Below, piece by piece: positions 7,902 through 16,317 of a stretch of DNA of 64,000 nucleotides (position 1 is the first letter of the stretch; each line of letters starts with the position of its first letter). A program made the translations under genes and the position numbers. The notes under the pieces were generated by a model. The model did no database searches. It saw only the letters and a list, made by a program, of their open reading frames with translations, and was not told the DNA's origin. The DNA comes from Cellulosimicrobium arenosum (GTDB lineage Bacteria; Actinomycetota; Actinomycetes; Actinomycetales; Cellulomonadaceae), in NCBI RefSeq assembly GCF_014837295.1, contig NZ_JACYHB010000001.1, positions 124,001 through 188,000 on the forward strand, read 5' to 3'.

Positions 7902-9629
7902 TCAGTGGCGCGGCGGCCCGTCGTTCTCGGCGTCGGGCTCGACCAGGTCGCGTCCGCCGCCCACGGCGGCGCCCGACGTGATCTCGACGTGCTCACCACC
8001 CGCGATGGCGTCGTGCTCGCCGTGGGAGTGCGCTGCCGCGAGCTCGGCCGGTGTCACGGGCTCGATCCGGTCCTCGTAGAAGAACCGGGAGAGACGCTGC
8101 ATGCGCTTGTCCTGCGCATAGCCCTTGCGGCGCACCCCGCGCGAGTCCGTCGCAGGTTCGACCTCGAGCGGGGTGTGTGCCGAGTAGTTCACACGGAGCC
8201 AACGCTCCTGCTCGTCGAGAGGGCGGTGGACCTCGATGTACTCGCCGTTGGCGAACCGCACGATGCGACCGGTCTCGTGCCCGTGCAGGACCAGCTCGCG
8301 GTCCTTGCGCTGCAGCCCGAGGCAGATGCGCTTCGTGATCCAGAACCCGAACCACGGGCCCACGAAGATCAGCACGCGGAACACCCACGTGATCGTGTTG
8401 ATCGACATGTGGAAGTGGGTCGCGATGAGGTCGTTCGACCCGGCGAGCGCCAGGATGATGAAGGCGGTCAGGAACGCCACGCCGAGCCCGGTGCGCACCG
8501 GGACGTTGCGCGGACGGTCGAGCACGTGGTGCTCGCGCTTGTCCTTCGTGACGGCGGCCTCGAGGAACGGATAGACGAAGAGGAACGTGAACAGGATCCC
8601 CGGGACGACCACGGCAGGGATGAGGACGTTCAGAGAGACCGTCCAGTCGCCCCACATCACGAACTCTGCGCCCCCGGGCATGAGTCTGAGCGAGCCTTCG
8701 AGGAAGAGCATGTACCAGTCGGGTTGTGCGCCGGCCGAGACCGGCGACGGGTCGAACGGGCCGTAGCTCCAGACGTTGTTGATCGCCATCGTCGCACCCA
8801 TCAGCGCGAGGATGCCGAACACGATGAAGAAGAAGCCGCCGGCCTTCGCCGTGTACACCGGGAAGAGGGGGTAGCCGACGACGTTCTTGTCGGTCCGGCC
8901 GCCGCCCGGGTACTGCGTGTGCTTGTGGAGCACCACGAAGAACAGGTGGAGCGCCACCAGGGCGAGGATCAGCCCCGGGATCAGGAAGATGTGCACCGTG
9001 AACAGGCGCGGGATGATGTCGTCGCCCGGGAACTCGCCGCCGAAGATGAAGTACGACAGGTACGAGCCGATGAGCGGGATCGACTTGACCACGCCGTCCG
9101 TGATGCGCAGACCGTTGCCGGAGAGGACGTCGTCCGGGAGCGAGTAGCCCGAGAAGCCCGCGAGGAGCCCGAGGATCATGAGCAGCGTGCCCACGAGCCA
9201 GTTCAGCTCGCGCGGCTTGCGGAATGCTCCGGTGAAGAAGACGCGCATCATGTGCGTCACGATCGCTGCCATGAAGATCAGCGCGGCCCAGTGGTGGATC
9301 TGGCGCATGAGCAGCCCGCCGCGGACCTCGAAGGAGGTGTGCAGCGTGGAGGCGAAGGCGTCGGACATGAGCTGCCCGTCCATCGTGGCGGGCGGTCCGT
9401 GGTACTCGACCAGCGCCATGCTGGGCACGAAGAACATCGTGAGGAAGACGCCGGTGATGATCAGGATGATGAACGAGTAGAGGGCGATCTCACCGAGGAG
9501 GAACGACCAGTGGTCGGGGAAGACCTTGCGCGCGAACTCCTTGACCGCGGATCCGACGCTCGTCCTCTGGTCGAGGTAGTCGGCCGCCTTGCCCGCACGG
9601 GTAGTGGGTGCGTTGCCGTTGCTGCTCAC
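7902..9629 (-). CDS. qcrB: Cytochrome bcc complex, cytochrome b subunit
   Basis: QcrB is the quinol-oxidising membrane subunit of the actinobacterial cytochrome bcc complex. The 575-residue protein has the full cytochrome b core, including paired helix-IV heme histidines and a PDWY variant of the Qo-site PEWY motif (QPDWYMLF), plus the long hydrophilic C-terminal extension of about 130 residues that marks the actinobacterial type. I start at the GTG at 9629, not the ATG at 9644, because it overlaps the qcrA stop as GTGA and has GGGAG eight bases upstream. It is the last gene of the operon. Confidence 0.95.
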   Translation of the reverse strand: MSSNGNAPTTRAGKAADYLDQRTSVGSAVKEFARKVFPDHWSFLLGEIALYSFIILIITGVFLTMFFVPSMALVEYHGPPATMDGQLMSDAFASTLHTSFEVRGGLLMRQIHHWAALIFMAAIVTHMMRVFFTGAFRKPRELNWLVGTLLMILGLLAGFSGYSLPDDVLSGNGLRITDGVVKSIPLIGSYLSYFIFGGEFPGDDIIPRLFTVHIFLIPGLILALVALHLFFVVLHKHTQYPGGGRTDKNVVGYPLFPVYTAKAGGFFFIVFGILALMGATMAINNVWSYGPFDPSPVSAGAQPDWYMLFLEGSLRLMPGGAEFVMWGDWTVSLNVLIPAVVVPGILFTFLFVYPFLEAAVTKDKREHHVLDRPRNVPVRTGLGVAFLTAFIILALAGSNDLIATHFHMSINTITWVFRVLIFVGPWFGFWITKRICLGLQRKDRELVLHGHETGRIVRFANGEYIEVHRPLDEQERWLRVNYSAHTPLEVEPATDSRGVRRKGYAQDKRMQRLSRFFYEDRIEPVTPAELAAAHSHGEHDAIAGGEHVEITSGAAVGGGRDLVEPDAENDGPPRH

Positions 9630-10687
9630 TTGAGTCGCTCCCAAAAGCTCGGGCCGATGGGCTCGTGGAAGTCGCTCTGTGCGACCAGGTAGCCCTCGTC
9701 GTCAACGGTGATCGGCAGCTGCGGCAGCGGTCGCTTCGCAGGACCGAAGACCACCTTCGCACCGTCCGCCACGTCGAACGTCGACTGGTGGCAGGGGCAC
9801 AGCAGGTGGTGCGTCTGCTGCTCGTAGAGAGCCACGGGACAGCCGACATGAGTACAGACCTTCGAGAAGGCCACGATACCGTCGTAGGACCATGTCTCGC
9901 CCGCGGGCGACTGGTCGGCCTTCAGGTCGCGCGGGTCGAGGCGGACGAGCAGGACGATCGCCTTCGACTTCTCGGTGATCCACTCGTGCGTCTCGCGCTC
10001 TGCCGCCTCGACGTCCGGGATGATGTGGACGACGGACCCGATCGTCACGTCGGCGGCCTTGATCGGGCGGCCCGACGGGTCGATCGCGAGCCTGGTCCCG
10101 GGCTCCCACATCGTGTGCTTGAGCTTCGAGACGTTCCAGTCACCGCCGACGCTGCTCACCAGCGGCACGGCGATCGTCAGCGGGAACAGCGCGAGCGCAG
10201 AGATCATCGCGCCCTTGAGCACTCCGCGACGACCGATGTTCGCGTCGTCAGCACCTGCCGTCAGCTCCGCGATCGCGCCCTGGCGCGTCTCGGCGTCGCT
10301 GGCGATCGCGTGGCGCTCGTCGACCTTCTCGTGGTCCGACATCAGTGCCTTCGCCCAGTGCACCGCGCCGAGGCCGATGCCGAGCAGTGCGAATGCCATG
10401 GCGAGCCCGAGGCTGAGTGTCGACGTCCGCACGCCGGCGGTGGTGCCGTCCGGCCGGAACGCGAAGTAGAAGATCAGCGAGGCGATCGTGCCGAGGATCG
10501 AGACCATGAAGAGGAGCACGACCTGGCGCTCCGCGCGCTTGGCCGCCTTCGGGTCACGGTCGGACATGCGGCTCTGGTGCTCGGGCATGCCGGGATCAGG
10601 GAACCGCTCCAGGGTGCCGTGCTCCTCGCGGTGCCCCACCTCACGGTGCGAGGACTCCGGGGAACGCGGGTTCTTGTAGTCGCTCAC
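9626..10687 (-). CDS. qcrA: Cytochrome bcc complex, Rieske iron-sulfur subunit
   Basis: The Rieske subunit takes one electron from quinol and gives it to cytochrome cc. The 353-residue protein has a hydrophilic N-terminus, three membrane helices as in other actinobacterial QcrA proteins, and a C-terminal Rieske domain with the [2Fe-2S] ligands in CTHVGC and CPCHQS. The GTG at 10687 overlaps the qcrC stop (GTGA) with GGAG upstream, so I prefer it to the longer in-frame starts. It is coupled on both sides to qcrC and qcrB. Confidence 0.95.
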   Translation of the reverse strand: MSDYKNPRSPESSHREVGHREEHGTLERFPDPGMPEHQSRMSDRDPKAAKRAERQVVLLFMVSILGTIASLIFYFAFRPDGTTAGVRTSTLSLGLAMAFALLGIGLGAVHWAKALMSDHEKVDERHAIASDAETRQGAIAELTAGADDANIGRRGVLKGAMISALALFPLTIAVPLVSSVGGDWNVSKLKHTMWEPGTRLAIDPSGRPIKAADVTIGSVVHIIPDVEAAERETHEWITEKSKAIVLLVRLDPRDLKADQSPAGETWSYDGIVAFSKVCTHVGCPVALYEQQTHHLLCPCHQSTFDVADGAKVVFGPAKRPLPQLPITVDDEGYLVAQSDFHEPIGPSFWERLK

Positions 10688-11463
10688 GAGGACTTCGCTC
10701 CGATCCACACAGCGGCGCCGATCAGCAGGCCCATGCCCACGATCCACGCCCACAGGCCTTCGCTGACGGGGCCGAGCGATCCGAGCGTGAGCCCGCCCGC
10801 GGAACCGTCACGCTGCTCGTCCAGGTAGGCGATGATGTCGCGCTTCTCCTCAGGCGTCACCGTCGCGTCGTTGAACACGGGCATCGACTGCGGACCCGTG
10901 AGCATCGCCTGGTAGATGTTGCGCTCGGAGGTGTCCCACAGCGGGGGGGCGAACTTGCCCTCCGAGAGGGCGCCACCGGCGCCGACGGCGTTGTGGCACA
11001 TCGCGCAGTTGGTCCGGAACAGCGAGGCACCGCTGGACGGGTCGCCGAGCTCCGCGTCGACCTGCTCGTCCGTCGGGATGGCCGGTCCGGCTCCGAGCGA
11101 GGCGACGTACGCGGCGAGCTGCCCGGTCTGCTCCTCGTCGAACTGCGGCGGCTTCGCGATCGCCTGCGGGCCGTTCATCTGCATGGGCATCCGGCCCGTG
11201 GACACCTGGAAGTCGACCGCGGCGGCGCCGACGCCCACGAGCGAGGGCGCCGTCGACGAGCCCTCGGCGTTGGGGCCGTGGCACGTGGCGCAGTTGGCCT
11301 GGAACAGCTTCTGGCCGGTCTCGATGTCCTCGGTGCTGGCGGTCTCGGCGTTCGCCGGTGTCGGCGCGAACGCGGCGTACACGCCGCCGGTGACCAGCAG
11401 CGCCAGCAGCAGCAGCACGACCGGTGCGAACCGGTGGTGCCTGCGGGCGGCGAGTGCCTTCAC
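10684..11463 (-). CDS. qcrC: Cytochrome bcc complex, diheme cytochrome c subunit
   Basis: QcrC is the membrane-anchored diheme cytochrome c that links the bcc complex directly to the aa3 oxidase, replacing a soluble cytochrome c. The 259-residue protein has an N-terminal membrane anchor, two heme motifs (CATCH and CAMCH) in tandem cytochrome c domains and a C-terminal helix. The GTG at 11463 has GAGG eight bases upstream and gives a normal anchor; the longer in-frame start at 11484 lacks a site. Confidence 0.95.
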   Translation of the reverse strand: MKALAARRHHRFAPVVLLLLALLVTGGVYAAFAPTPANAETASTEDIETGQKLFQANCATCHGPNAEGSSTAPSLVGVGAAAVDFQVSTGRMPMQMNGPQAIAKPPQFDEEQTGQLAAYVASLGAGPAIPTDEQVDAELGDPSSGASLFRTNCAMCHNAVGAGGALSEGKFAPPLWDTSERNIYQAMLTGPQSMPVFNDATVTPEEKRDIIAYLDEQRDGSAGGLTLGSLGPVSEGLWAWIVGMGLLIGAAVWIGAKSS

Positions 11464-11532
11464 GGAATGATCCTCGTCTCGCAAGGTTGGGGGAGCAGGG
11501 GCGGGAGGCGGGCGCGGCCCGCGGTCAGCAGG

Positions 11533-12186
11533 TCAGTACGGCAGCAGGTAGATCACACCGAACAGGGCGATCCACACGACGTCGACGAAGTGCCAGTAGT
11601 AGGACGTCACGATGCCGGTCGTGGCCTCGTGGTGCCCGAAGTTCTTGGCCGAGAACGACCGGCCGAGCAGGAACAGGAAGGCGAGCAGACCCCCGACGAC
11701 GTGCAGACCGTGGAAGCCGGTCGTCAGGTAGAACACCGAACCGTAGGCGGACGAGGAGATGGTCACGCCGTGCTCGACGAGCTCGGCGTACTCGAAGACC
11801 TGACCGCCGATGAAGAACGCACCCATGAGGAACGTGAGCGTCATCCACTCGTTCATGCCCCACAGGTTCACCTGGAACACCGACCCCGTGCGCACCGGCT
11901 GGAACCGCTCTGCCTTCCACACGCCCATCTGGCACGTCACCGACGACAGCACCAGGACGGTCGTGTTGATGGCGGCGTACCCGAGGTTGAGATGGTCCGC
12001 CTGCGCGATCCACTCCTCCGCGGGCATCGTCGAGCGGACCGTGAAGTACATCGCGAACAGGCCTGCGAAGAACATGAGCTCGCTGGCCAGCCACACGATC
12101 GTCCCGACCGACACGGGGTTCGGTCGGTTGACGCTCACGTGCTGATGGGCGTGGGGGGCAGCCGTTGCGGTCGACACAGTTGCCAT
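11533..12186 (-). CDS. ctaE: Cytochrome c oxidase subunit III
   Basis: Subunit III stabilises the oxidase and belongs to the heme-copper oxidase III family. The 217-residue product has five predicted helices and the conserved stretches FHGLHV and [10 protein letters not shown]. It leads the minus-strand operon ctaE-qcrC-qcrA-qcrB, 70 bp ahead of qcrC, the usual actinobacterial arrangement with this subunit separated from ctaCD. The ATG at 12186 gives the typical N-terminus; no clear ribosome binding site is visible. Confidence 0.93.
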   Translation of the reverse strand: MATVSTATAAPHAHQHVSVNRPNPVSVGTIVWLASELMFFAGLFAMYFTVRSTMPAEEWIAQADHLNLGYAAINTTVLVLSSVTCQMGVWKAERFQPVRTGSVFQVNLWGMNEWMTLTFLMGAFFIGGQVFEYAELVEHGVTISSSAYGSVFYLTTGFHGLHVVGGLLAFLFLLGRSFSAKNFGHHEATTGIVTSYYWHFVDVVWIALFGVIYLLPY

Positions 12187-12501
12187 TATGGCCGACGACG
12201 GCCCGGTTCGTGGAACCGAGAGTCGGTGGACGGCGCGGTGAATCTCACAATGTCTCCAGATCCTCCCACCGAGACCTGCACTTGGTGACGGATCGGTACG
12301 AAGTGCCGTGAAACTGGACCCTGCTGCGGTCGCTCGGGAGCGTTCGTCCGTCCATGCTCCGCCACGCAGTCCGCCACGCCCGCGAGACCCGGGGGTGTCG
12401 GCGGACGCGGTGCCGTGCCAAGATGCCAACGGCGGCCGACGGCAGCCGTCGGACACCTCGACCGGGGTCGTCCGGCCAGCCCTGACGAGCGAAGGATGAC
12501 G
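12187..12501. other. Divergent intergenic region between ctaE and the receiver-domain gene
   Basis: 315 bp that must hold the promoters of both flanking operons. I cannot place either -10 with confidence. CCGACGGC at 12436-12443 and GCCGTCGG at 12445-12452 form a perfect 8-bp palindrome with a one-base centre, 50-66 nt ahead of the receiver gene; it could be an operator or a leader hairpin. No other gene is visible. Confidence 0.5.
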
Positions 12502-12951
12502 ATGACGACGATGTCGACGTCCGTGACGGCCACGACGGAGCACGGCGAGGTCGAGACGGAGCCCTCGCCGCGCGTCCTGCTGTACAGCGACGACAGCACG
12601 GTGCGCGAGCAGGTGCGGCTGGCGGTCGGTCGGCGCCTGCGCGGGGGTGGTCCCGACATCGAGTGGCTCGAGGTCGCCACACCTGCGGCTGTCCTGACGG
12701 CAGCCGACGCCGGTGGCTGGGACCTCCTGGTGCTCGACGGCGAGGCGGACAAGGCCGGCGGCATGGGCCTGTGCCGCCAGCTCAAGAACGAGATCTACCG
12801 TTGCCCGCCCGTCCTGGTACTCACCGGCAGGCCGCAGGACGGTTGGCTAGCATCGTGGTCTCTCGCCGACGACGCGGTGCCGCGACCCTTCGACGCGATG
12901 GAGCTGCAGCGCTCGGTGCGAGACCTGCTGGACGCCGTCGGCGCCCGCTGA
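12502..12951 (+). CDS. Orphan receiver-domain-like protein
   Basis: The 149-residue protein folds like a response-regulator receiver without an output domain. Visible are the acidic pair Asp30-Asp31 (LLYSDD), Asp79 at the phosphoacceptor position (LLVLDG) and Thr108 (VLTGR). The conserved lysine before the last helix is Arg128 (VPRPFD), which departs from normal receivers. No histidine kinase is nearby. GAAGG sits six bases before the ATG at 12502, so I prefer it to the ATG at 12496. It lies 26 bp ahead of trpD and is probably co-transcribed. Whether it is phosphorylated is unknown. Confidence 0.7.
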   Translation: MTTMSTSVTATTEHGEVETEPSPRVLLYSDDSTVREQVRLAVGRRLRGGGPDIEWLEVATPAAVLTAADAGGWDLLVLDGEADKAGGMGLCRQLKNEIYRCPPVLVLTGRPQDGWLASWSLADDAVPRPFDAMELQRSVRDLLDAVGAR

Positions 12952-12977
12952 CAGCCCGAACGAAAGGTTTCGACCTC

Positions 12978-14072
12978 GTGACCACCACGCCCCACGCCGG
13001 AGCCGTCCCCGACAGCGCGACAGGCGAGGCGTTCACCTGGCCGGACCTGCTGACCTCGCTCGTCGCAGGCAACGACCTGGACTCGGCGACCACGTCGTGG
13101 GCGATGGACCAGGTGATGTCCGGCGAGGTGTCGCCCGTCCGGCTCGCCAGCTTTCTCGTGGCGCTGCGGGCGAAGGGTGAGACGGTCGACGAGCTGACCG
13201 GCCTCGCCGACTCCATGCTCGCGCACGCGAGCCGCTTCACGGTCGACGGTCCGGCGGTCGACATCGTCGGGACGGGTGGCGACCGCGCGCACACGGTGAA
13301 CGTGTCCACGATGGCGGCCGTCGTCGTCGCCGGGACCGGGACCCTCGTCGTCAAGCACGGGAACCGCGCCGCGACGTCGTCCTCCGGTTCTGCCGACGTG
13401 CTCGAGGCGCTGGGCCTGCGTCTCGACCACGGTGCGGGCCGCGTCGCGCAGATCGCCGACGAGGTGGGCATCACGTTCTGCCCCGCGATGGTCTTCCACC
13501 CGTCGATGCGCCACGCGGGTGCTGCACGCAAGGAGCTGGGGATCCCCACGGCGTTCAACGTGCTCGGGCCGCTGACGAACCCCGCGCAGCCGCCCGCGAG
13601 CGCGATCGGCGTCGCCGACGCCCGGATGGCACCCCTCATCGCCGGCGTCCTCGCCCGCCGGGGCGTCTCCGCGCTCGTCTTCCGGGGCGACGACGGGCTC
13701 GACGAGCTCGCCGCGACCAGCAGCGCGACGATCTGGGAGGTGCGGGCAGGCGTCGTGGCCGAGCACCATCTCGACCCGGTGCAGGACCTGGGGCTCGCGC
13801 CCATCACGGTGACCGATCTGCGAGGCGCCGACGCGGCCCACAACGCCGAGGTGGTGCACCGGGTCCTCGCGGGGCAGACCGGGCCGGTGCGCGAGACGGT
13901 GCTGCTCAACGCAGCCGCCGGGCTCGTGGCCGACGGTCGCCTTCCGGGCACGGGCGACGGCCCGCTGGTCGAGCGGCTGCGCGCCGGGTACGGGCTCGCT
14001 GCACGGAGCATCGACACGGGTGCCGCCCGTGACGTGCTCGACCGTTGGGTCGCCGCAGCAGCGCGCGACTGA
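12978..14072 (+). CDS. trpD: Anthranilate phosphoribosyltransferase
   Basis: TrpD transfers phosphoribose from PRPP to anthranilate, the second step of tryptophan synthesis from chorismate. The 364-residue product has GTGGD for pyrophosphate binding, KHGNRAATSSSGSADVLEAL for substrate and magnesium binding, and the expected all-alpha plus alpha/beta layout. The GTG at 12978 has GAAAGG about ten bases upstream. No other trp genes are in the window; a stand-alone trpD near the respiratory cluster is also seen in mycobacteria (family knowledge). Confidence 0.95.
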   Translation: MTTTPHAGAVPDSATGEAFTWPDLLTSLVAGNDLDSATTSWAMDQVMSGEVSPVRLASFLVALRAKGETVDELTGLADSMLAHASRFTVDGPAVDIVGTGGDRAHTVNVSTMAAVVVAGTGTLVVKHGNRAATSSSGSADVLEALGLRLDHGAGRVAQIADEVGITFCPAMVFHPSMRHAGAARKELGIPTAFNVLGPLTNPAQPPASAIGVADARMAPLIAGVLARRGVSALVFRGDDGLDELAATSSATIWEVRAGVVAEHHLDPVQDLGLAPITVTDLRGADAAHNAEVVHRVLAGQTGPVRETVLLNAAAGLVADGRLPGTGDGPLVERLRAGYGLAARSIDTGAARDVLDRWVAAAARD

Positions 14073-14106
14073 CCGGGCCGGGTCCCGGAGGCTCGCGCGG
14101 TCGTGC

Positions 14107-14388
14107 TCAGTCGTCGAGGCCGAGCGCGAACGCCTGCTCGAGGTCGATCTTCGAGTAGGCCCGGAAGGCGATGAACGTCTCGGTCCGGGCCACTCCCTGG
14201 ACCTTGCTGATCCGGTCCGCGATGACGTCGGCGAGCTGGTCGTGCTCGTCGACGCGGACGATCGCCACGAGATCGGCCTTGCCGGTCACCGAGTAGACCT
14301 CGCTGACCCCGGTGAGGTCCGCCACGTCGGACGCGACCTCGGGGATGCGGGCGGGGTCGGTGTCGATCAGGACGATGGCGGTGAGCAT
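14107..14388 (-). CDS. Stand-alone Lrp/AsnC-type effector-binding (RAM) domain protein
   Basis: At 93 residues this is only the C-terminal alpha/beta ligand-binding domain of the Lrp/AsnC family, with the pattern AIVLIDTDPARIPEVASDVA and GKADLVAIVRV; the DNA-binding helix-turn-helix is absent by design, since GGAGG stands right before its ATG. Proteins of this kind form oligomers that bind amino acids or modulate partners, but the ligand here is unknown. The gene overlaps the end of the DEDD exonuclease gene by 22 bp and is co-oriented with it. Confidence 0.8.
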   Translation of the reverse strand: MLTAIVLIDTDPARIPEVASDVADLTGVSEVYSVTGKADLVAIVRVDEHDQLADVIADRISKVQGVARTETFIAFRAYSKIDLEQAFALGLDD

Positions 14389-16250
14389 GGTTCCTCCGGG
14401 CGGGGGTCGTCGTCAGGCGACCACTCTACGACGACGTCCTGCGCGTCGGACCCGTACCGGGCGCCGTGGACTGCAGTGCTCGCGACCGACCGCACGACCG
14501 GTCCGACGGCCGCCGCGAGGTCGACGTGGGAGCGTGCCGAGCGCACGGGGCAGGCCCAGGTCCCGTCGAGCTCGACGAGGCGCACGCCCGGGGACTCCAG
14601 CCAGGACAGGACCAGCTCCGCCTCGTGGGGATGGCAGGCCGGGGACGGTGGGACGGGTGGCTCGACGGCCTCGGCGGTCGCGACGAGTGCCGCGACGAGG
14701 GGGAGCGGGTCCGCACCGGGCGGGCTCACCCCCGTCGCGGCGAGGCGGGCGTGGCGGACCACGACGATCTCCCACCCGCCGGACCGGGTCGCACGTGCCG
14801 CAACCACTTCTCGGCACGCCGCCAGGGCACCGGTTCGTTGCGCTCGTGCGGCGCCGGCGAGGAACGCGCGGAGCCGGTGGGTCACCTCACCGGCCTGCTC
14901 GAAGCGCTCGTCGCGTGCGAGCTCGGCGATCCGCTCGCCGAGGGCGCTGACGACAGGAGCGGGGTCGGCCTCGAGCGCGGCGCGCAGCGCCTCGACGACG
15001 ACGGAGTAGTCGACGTCCACGACCGGGGCCGTGCACGGGGCGCTGCACCTTCCCATCTCGTGCAGCACGCAGGCGCTGGACCCGACACCTGCGACGAGCG
15101 GGAGCCGGCGGGTGCACTGGCGGACGGGAAACGCGTCGTGCAGGGCGTCGACGGCGGCCAGCGCCTGCTGCCGAGACGCGAACGGTCCGATGTGCGTGGC
15201 GGCGGCCTGCACGTCACGGACGACCGACAGCCGAGGGTACGGCTCGCGGGTCAGCCGCACCCACGGCATGCGCTCGGGGTTGCGCGAGCGGCGGTTGTAC
15301 CGCGGCGAGTGCTCGGCGATGAGTCGCAGCTCGCGCACCTGCGCCTCGAACGGCGTCGCGCACACCACGGGTGTCACGGCGTGCGCGACGCGCACCATCT
15401 CCGTGATGCGGCCCCGCTTCTCGGACCTGGTGAAGTAGGACCGGACGCGACGGCGGATCGAGGTCGAGGTACCGACGTACAGCACCTCGTCGCCCGGCCC
15501 GCGGAACAGGTAGACGCCGGGGGAGTCCGGCAGTCCGTCCGCGAGGTGGCGCTTGCGCCGCACGTCCTGCGGCACCGGGTCGGTGGCCCCGGCCAGGTCC
15601 TCGAGGTGCGTGACCCCGAGGGGCCCGAGCCGGGCGAGCAGCGCGTGCAGGACGTCGACGGTGGCGCGCGCGTCGGCCAGGGCCCTGTGCTCGGGCGTCA
15701 CGGTCGCCCGGAAGAGTGCCGCGAGCGTCGAGAGCTTGTGGTTCGGCGCCTCGTCGCGCGTGACGACGCGCCGCGCGAGCGGCACCGTGTCGAGCACCTG
15801 GTTGCCCGGCCAGTCGTACCCCGCCGTCCGGCACGCCGCCTTGAGGAACGACACGTCGAACGGTGCGTTGTGCGCGACGAGCACCGCGCCATGCACGAAC
15901 TCGAGGAACGAGGGCAGCACCGCCTCGATGCGCGGAGCGGTGGACACCATCGAGGACGTGATCCCGGTCAGCCGCGCGACGAACGCCGGGACCAGGTGAC
16001 CGGGGTCGACGAGCGTCTGGAACTCACCGAGCACCTCGCCGCCGCGGACCTTGACCGCCCCGATCTCGGTGATGCCGCAGTCCGCGGAGGAGCCACCGGT
16101 GGTCTCGAGGTCGACGACGACGAACGTCACGTCCTGCAGCGGCGTCCCGAGGTCGTCGAGCGTCGGCTGTACCGGGATGCCGGCGACGGCCGCCGCCGGG
16201 GTGCCGGGAACCCGTGCCGTTCCGGGCGCGAGCAGCGGTCCGAGTGACAT
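14367..16250 (-). CDS. DEDD-family 3'-5' exonuclease fused to GIY-YIG (UvrC-like) nuclease domain
   Basis: The 627-residue protein combines an N-terminal DnaQ-like exonuclease (Asp47 and Glu49 in VVDLETTG, then HNAPFD and HRALADA completing DEDD) with a GIY-YIG domain (GVYLF then VLYVGTS, about 240-330) and a UvrC-like cysteine cluster (CVLHEMGRCSAPC). It resembles the proofreading subunit fold joined to the UvrC N-terminal half and probably acts in DNA repair. The same architecture is known as Rv2191 in M. tuberculosis (family knowledge). I start at the ATG at 16250 because TACGGT stands seven bases before it, indicating a leaderless transcript; a GTG at 16280 is the alternative. Confidence 0.85.
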   Translation of the reverse strand: MSLGPLLAPGTARVPGTPAAAVAGIPVQPTLDDLGTPLQDVTFVVVDLETTGGSSADCGITEIGAVKVRGGEVLGEFQTLVDPGHLVPAFVARLTGITSSMVSTAPRIEAVLPSFLEFVHGAVLVAHNAPFDVSFLKAACRTAGYDWPGNQVLDTVPLARRVVTRDEAPNHKLSTLAALFRATVTPEHRALADARATVDVLHALLARLGPLGVTHLEDLAGATDPVPQDVRRKRHLADGLPDSPGVYLFRGPGDEVLYVGTSTSIRRRVRSYFTRSEKRGRITEMVRVAHAVTPVVCATPFEAQVRELRLIAEHSPRYNRRSRNPERMPWVRLTREPYPRLSVVRDVQAAATHIGPFASRQQALAAVDALHDAFPVRQCTRRLPLVAGVGSSACVLHEMGRCSAPCTAPVVDVDYSVVVEALRAALEADPAPVVSALGERIAELARDERFEQAGEVTHRLRAFLAGAARAQRTGALAACREVVAARATRSGGWEIVVVRHARLAATGVSPPGADPLPLVAALVATAEAVEPPVPPSPACHPHEAELVLSWLESPGVRLVELDGTWACPVRSARSHVDLAAAVGPVVRSVASTAVHGARYGSDAQDVVVEWSPDDDPRPEEPCSPPSS

Positions 16251-16257
16251 GGCGGCG

Positions 16258-16263
16258 ACCGTA
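16258..16263 (-). promoter_or_regulatory. -10 element of the DEDD/GIY-YIG gene (leaderless)
   Basis: TACGGT followed by seven bases and the ATG at 16250. Confidence 0.5.
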
Positions 16264-16317
16264 GCGGTCGCCACCGACACCGGAGCACGCGGCCCGCGCC
16301 GGGCACCGTCGGTGACG

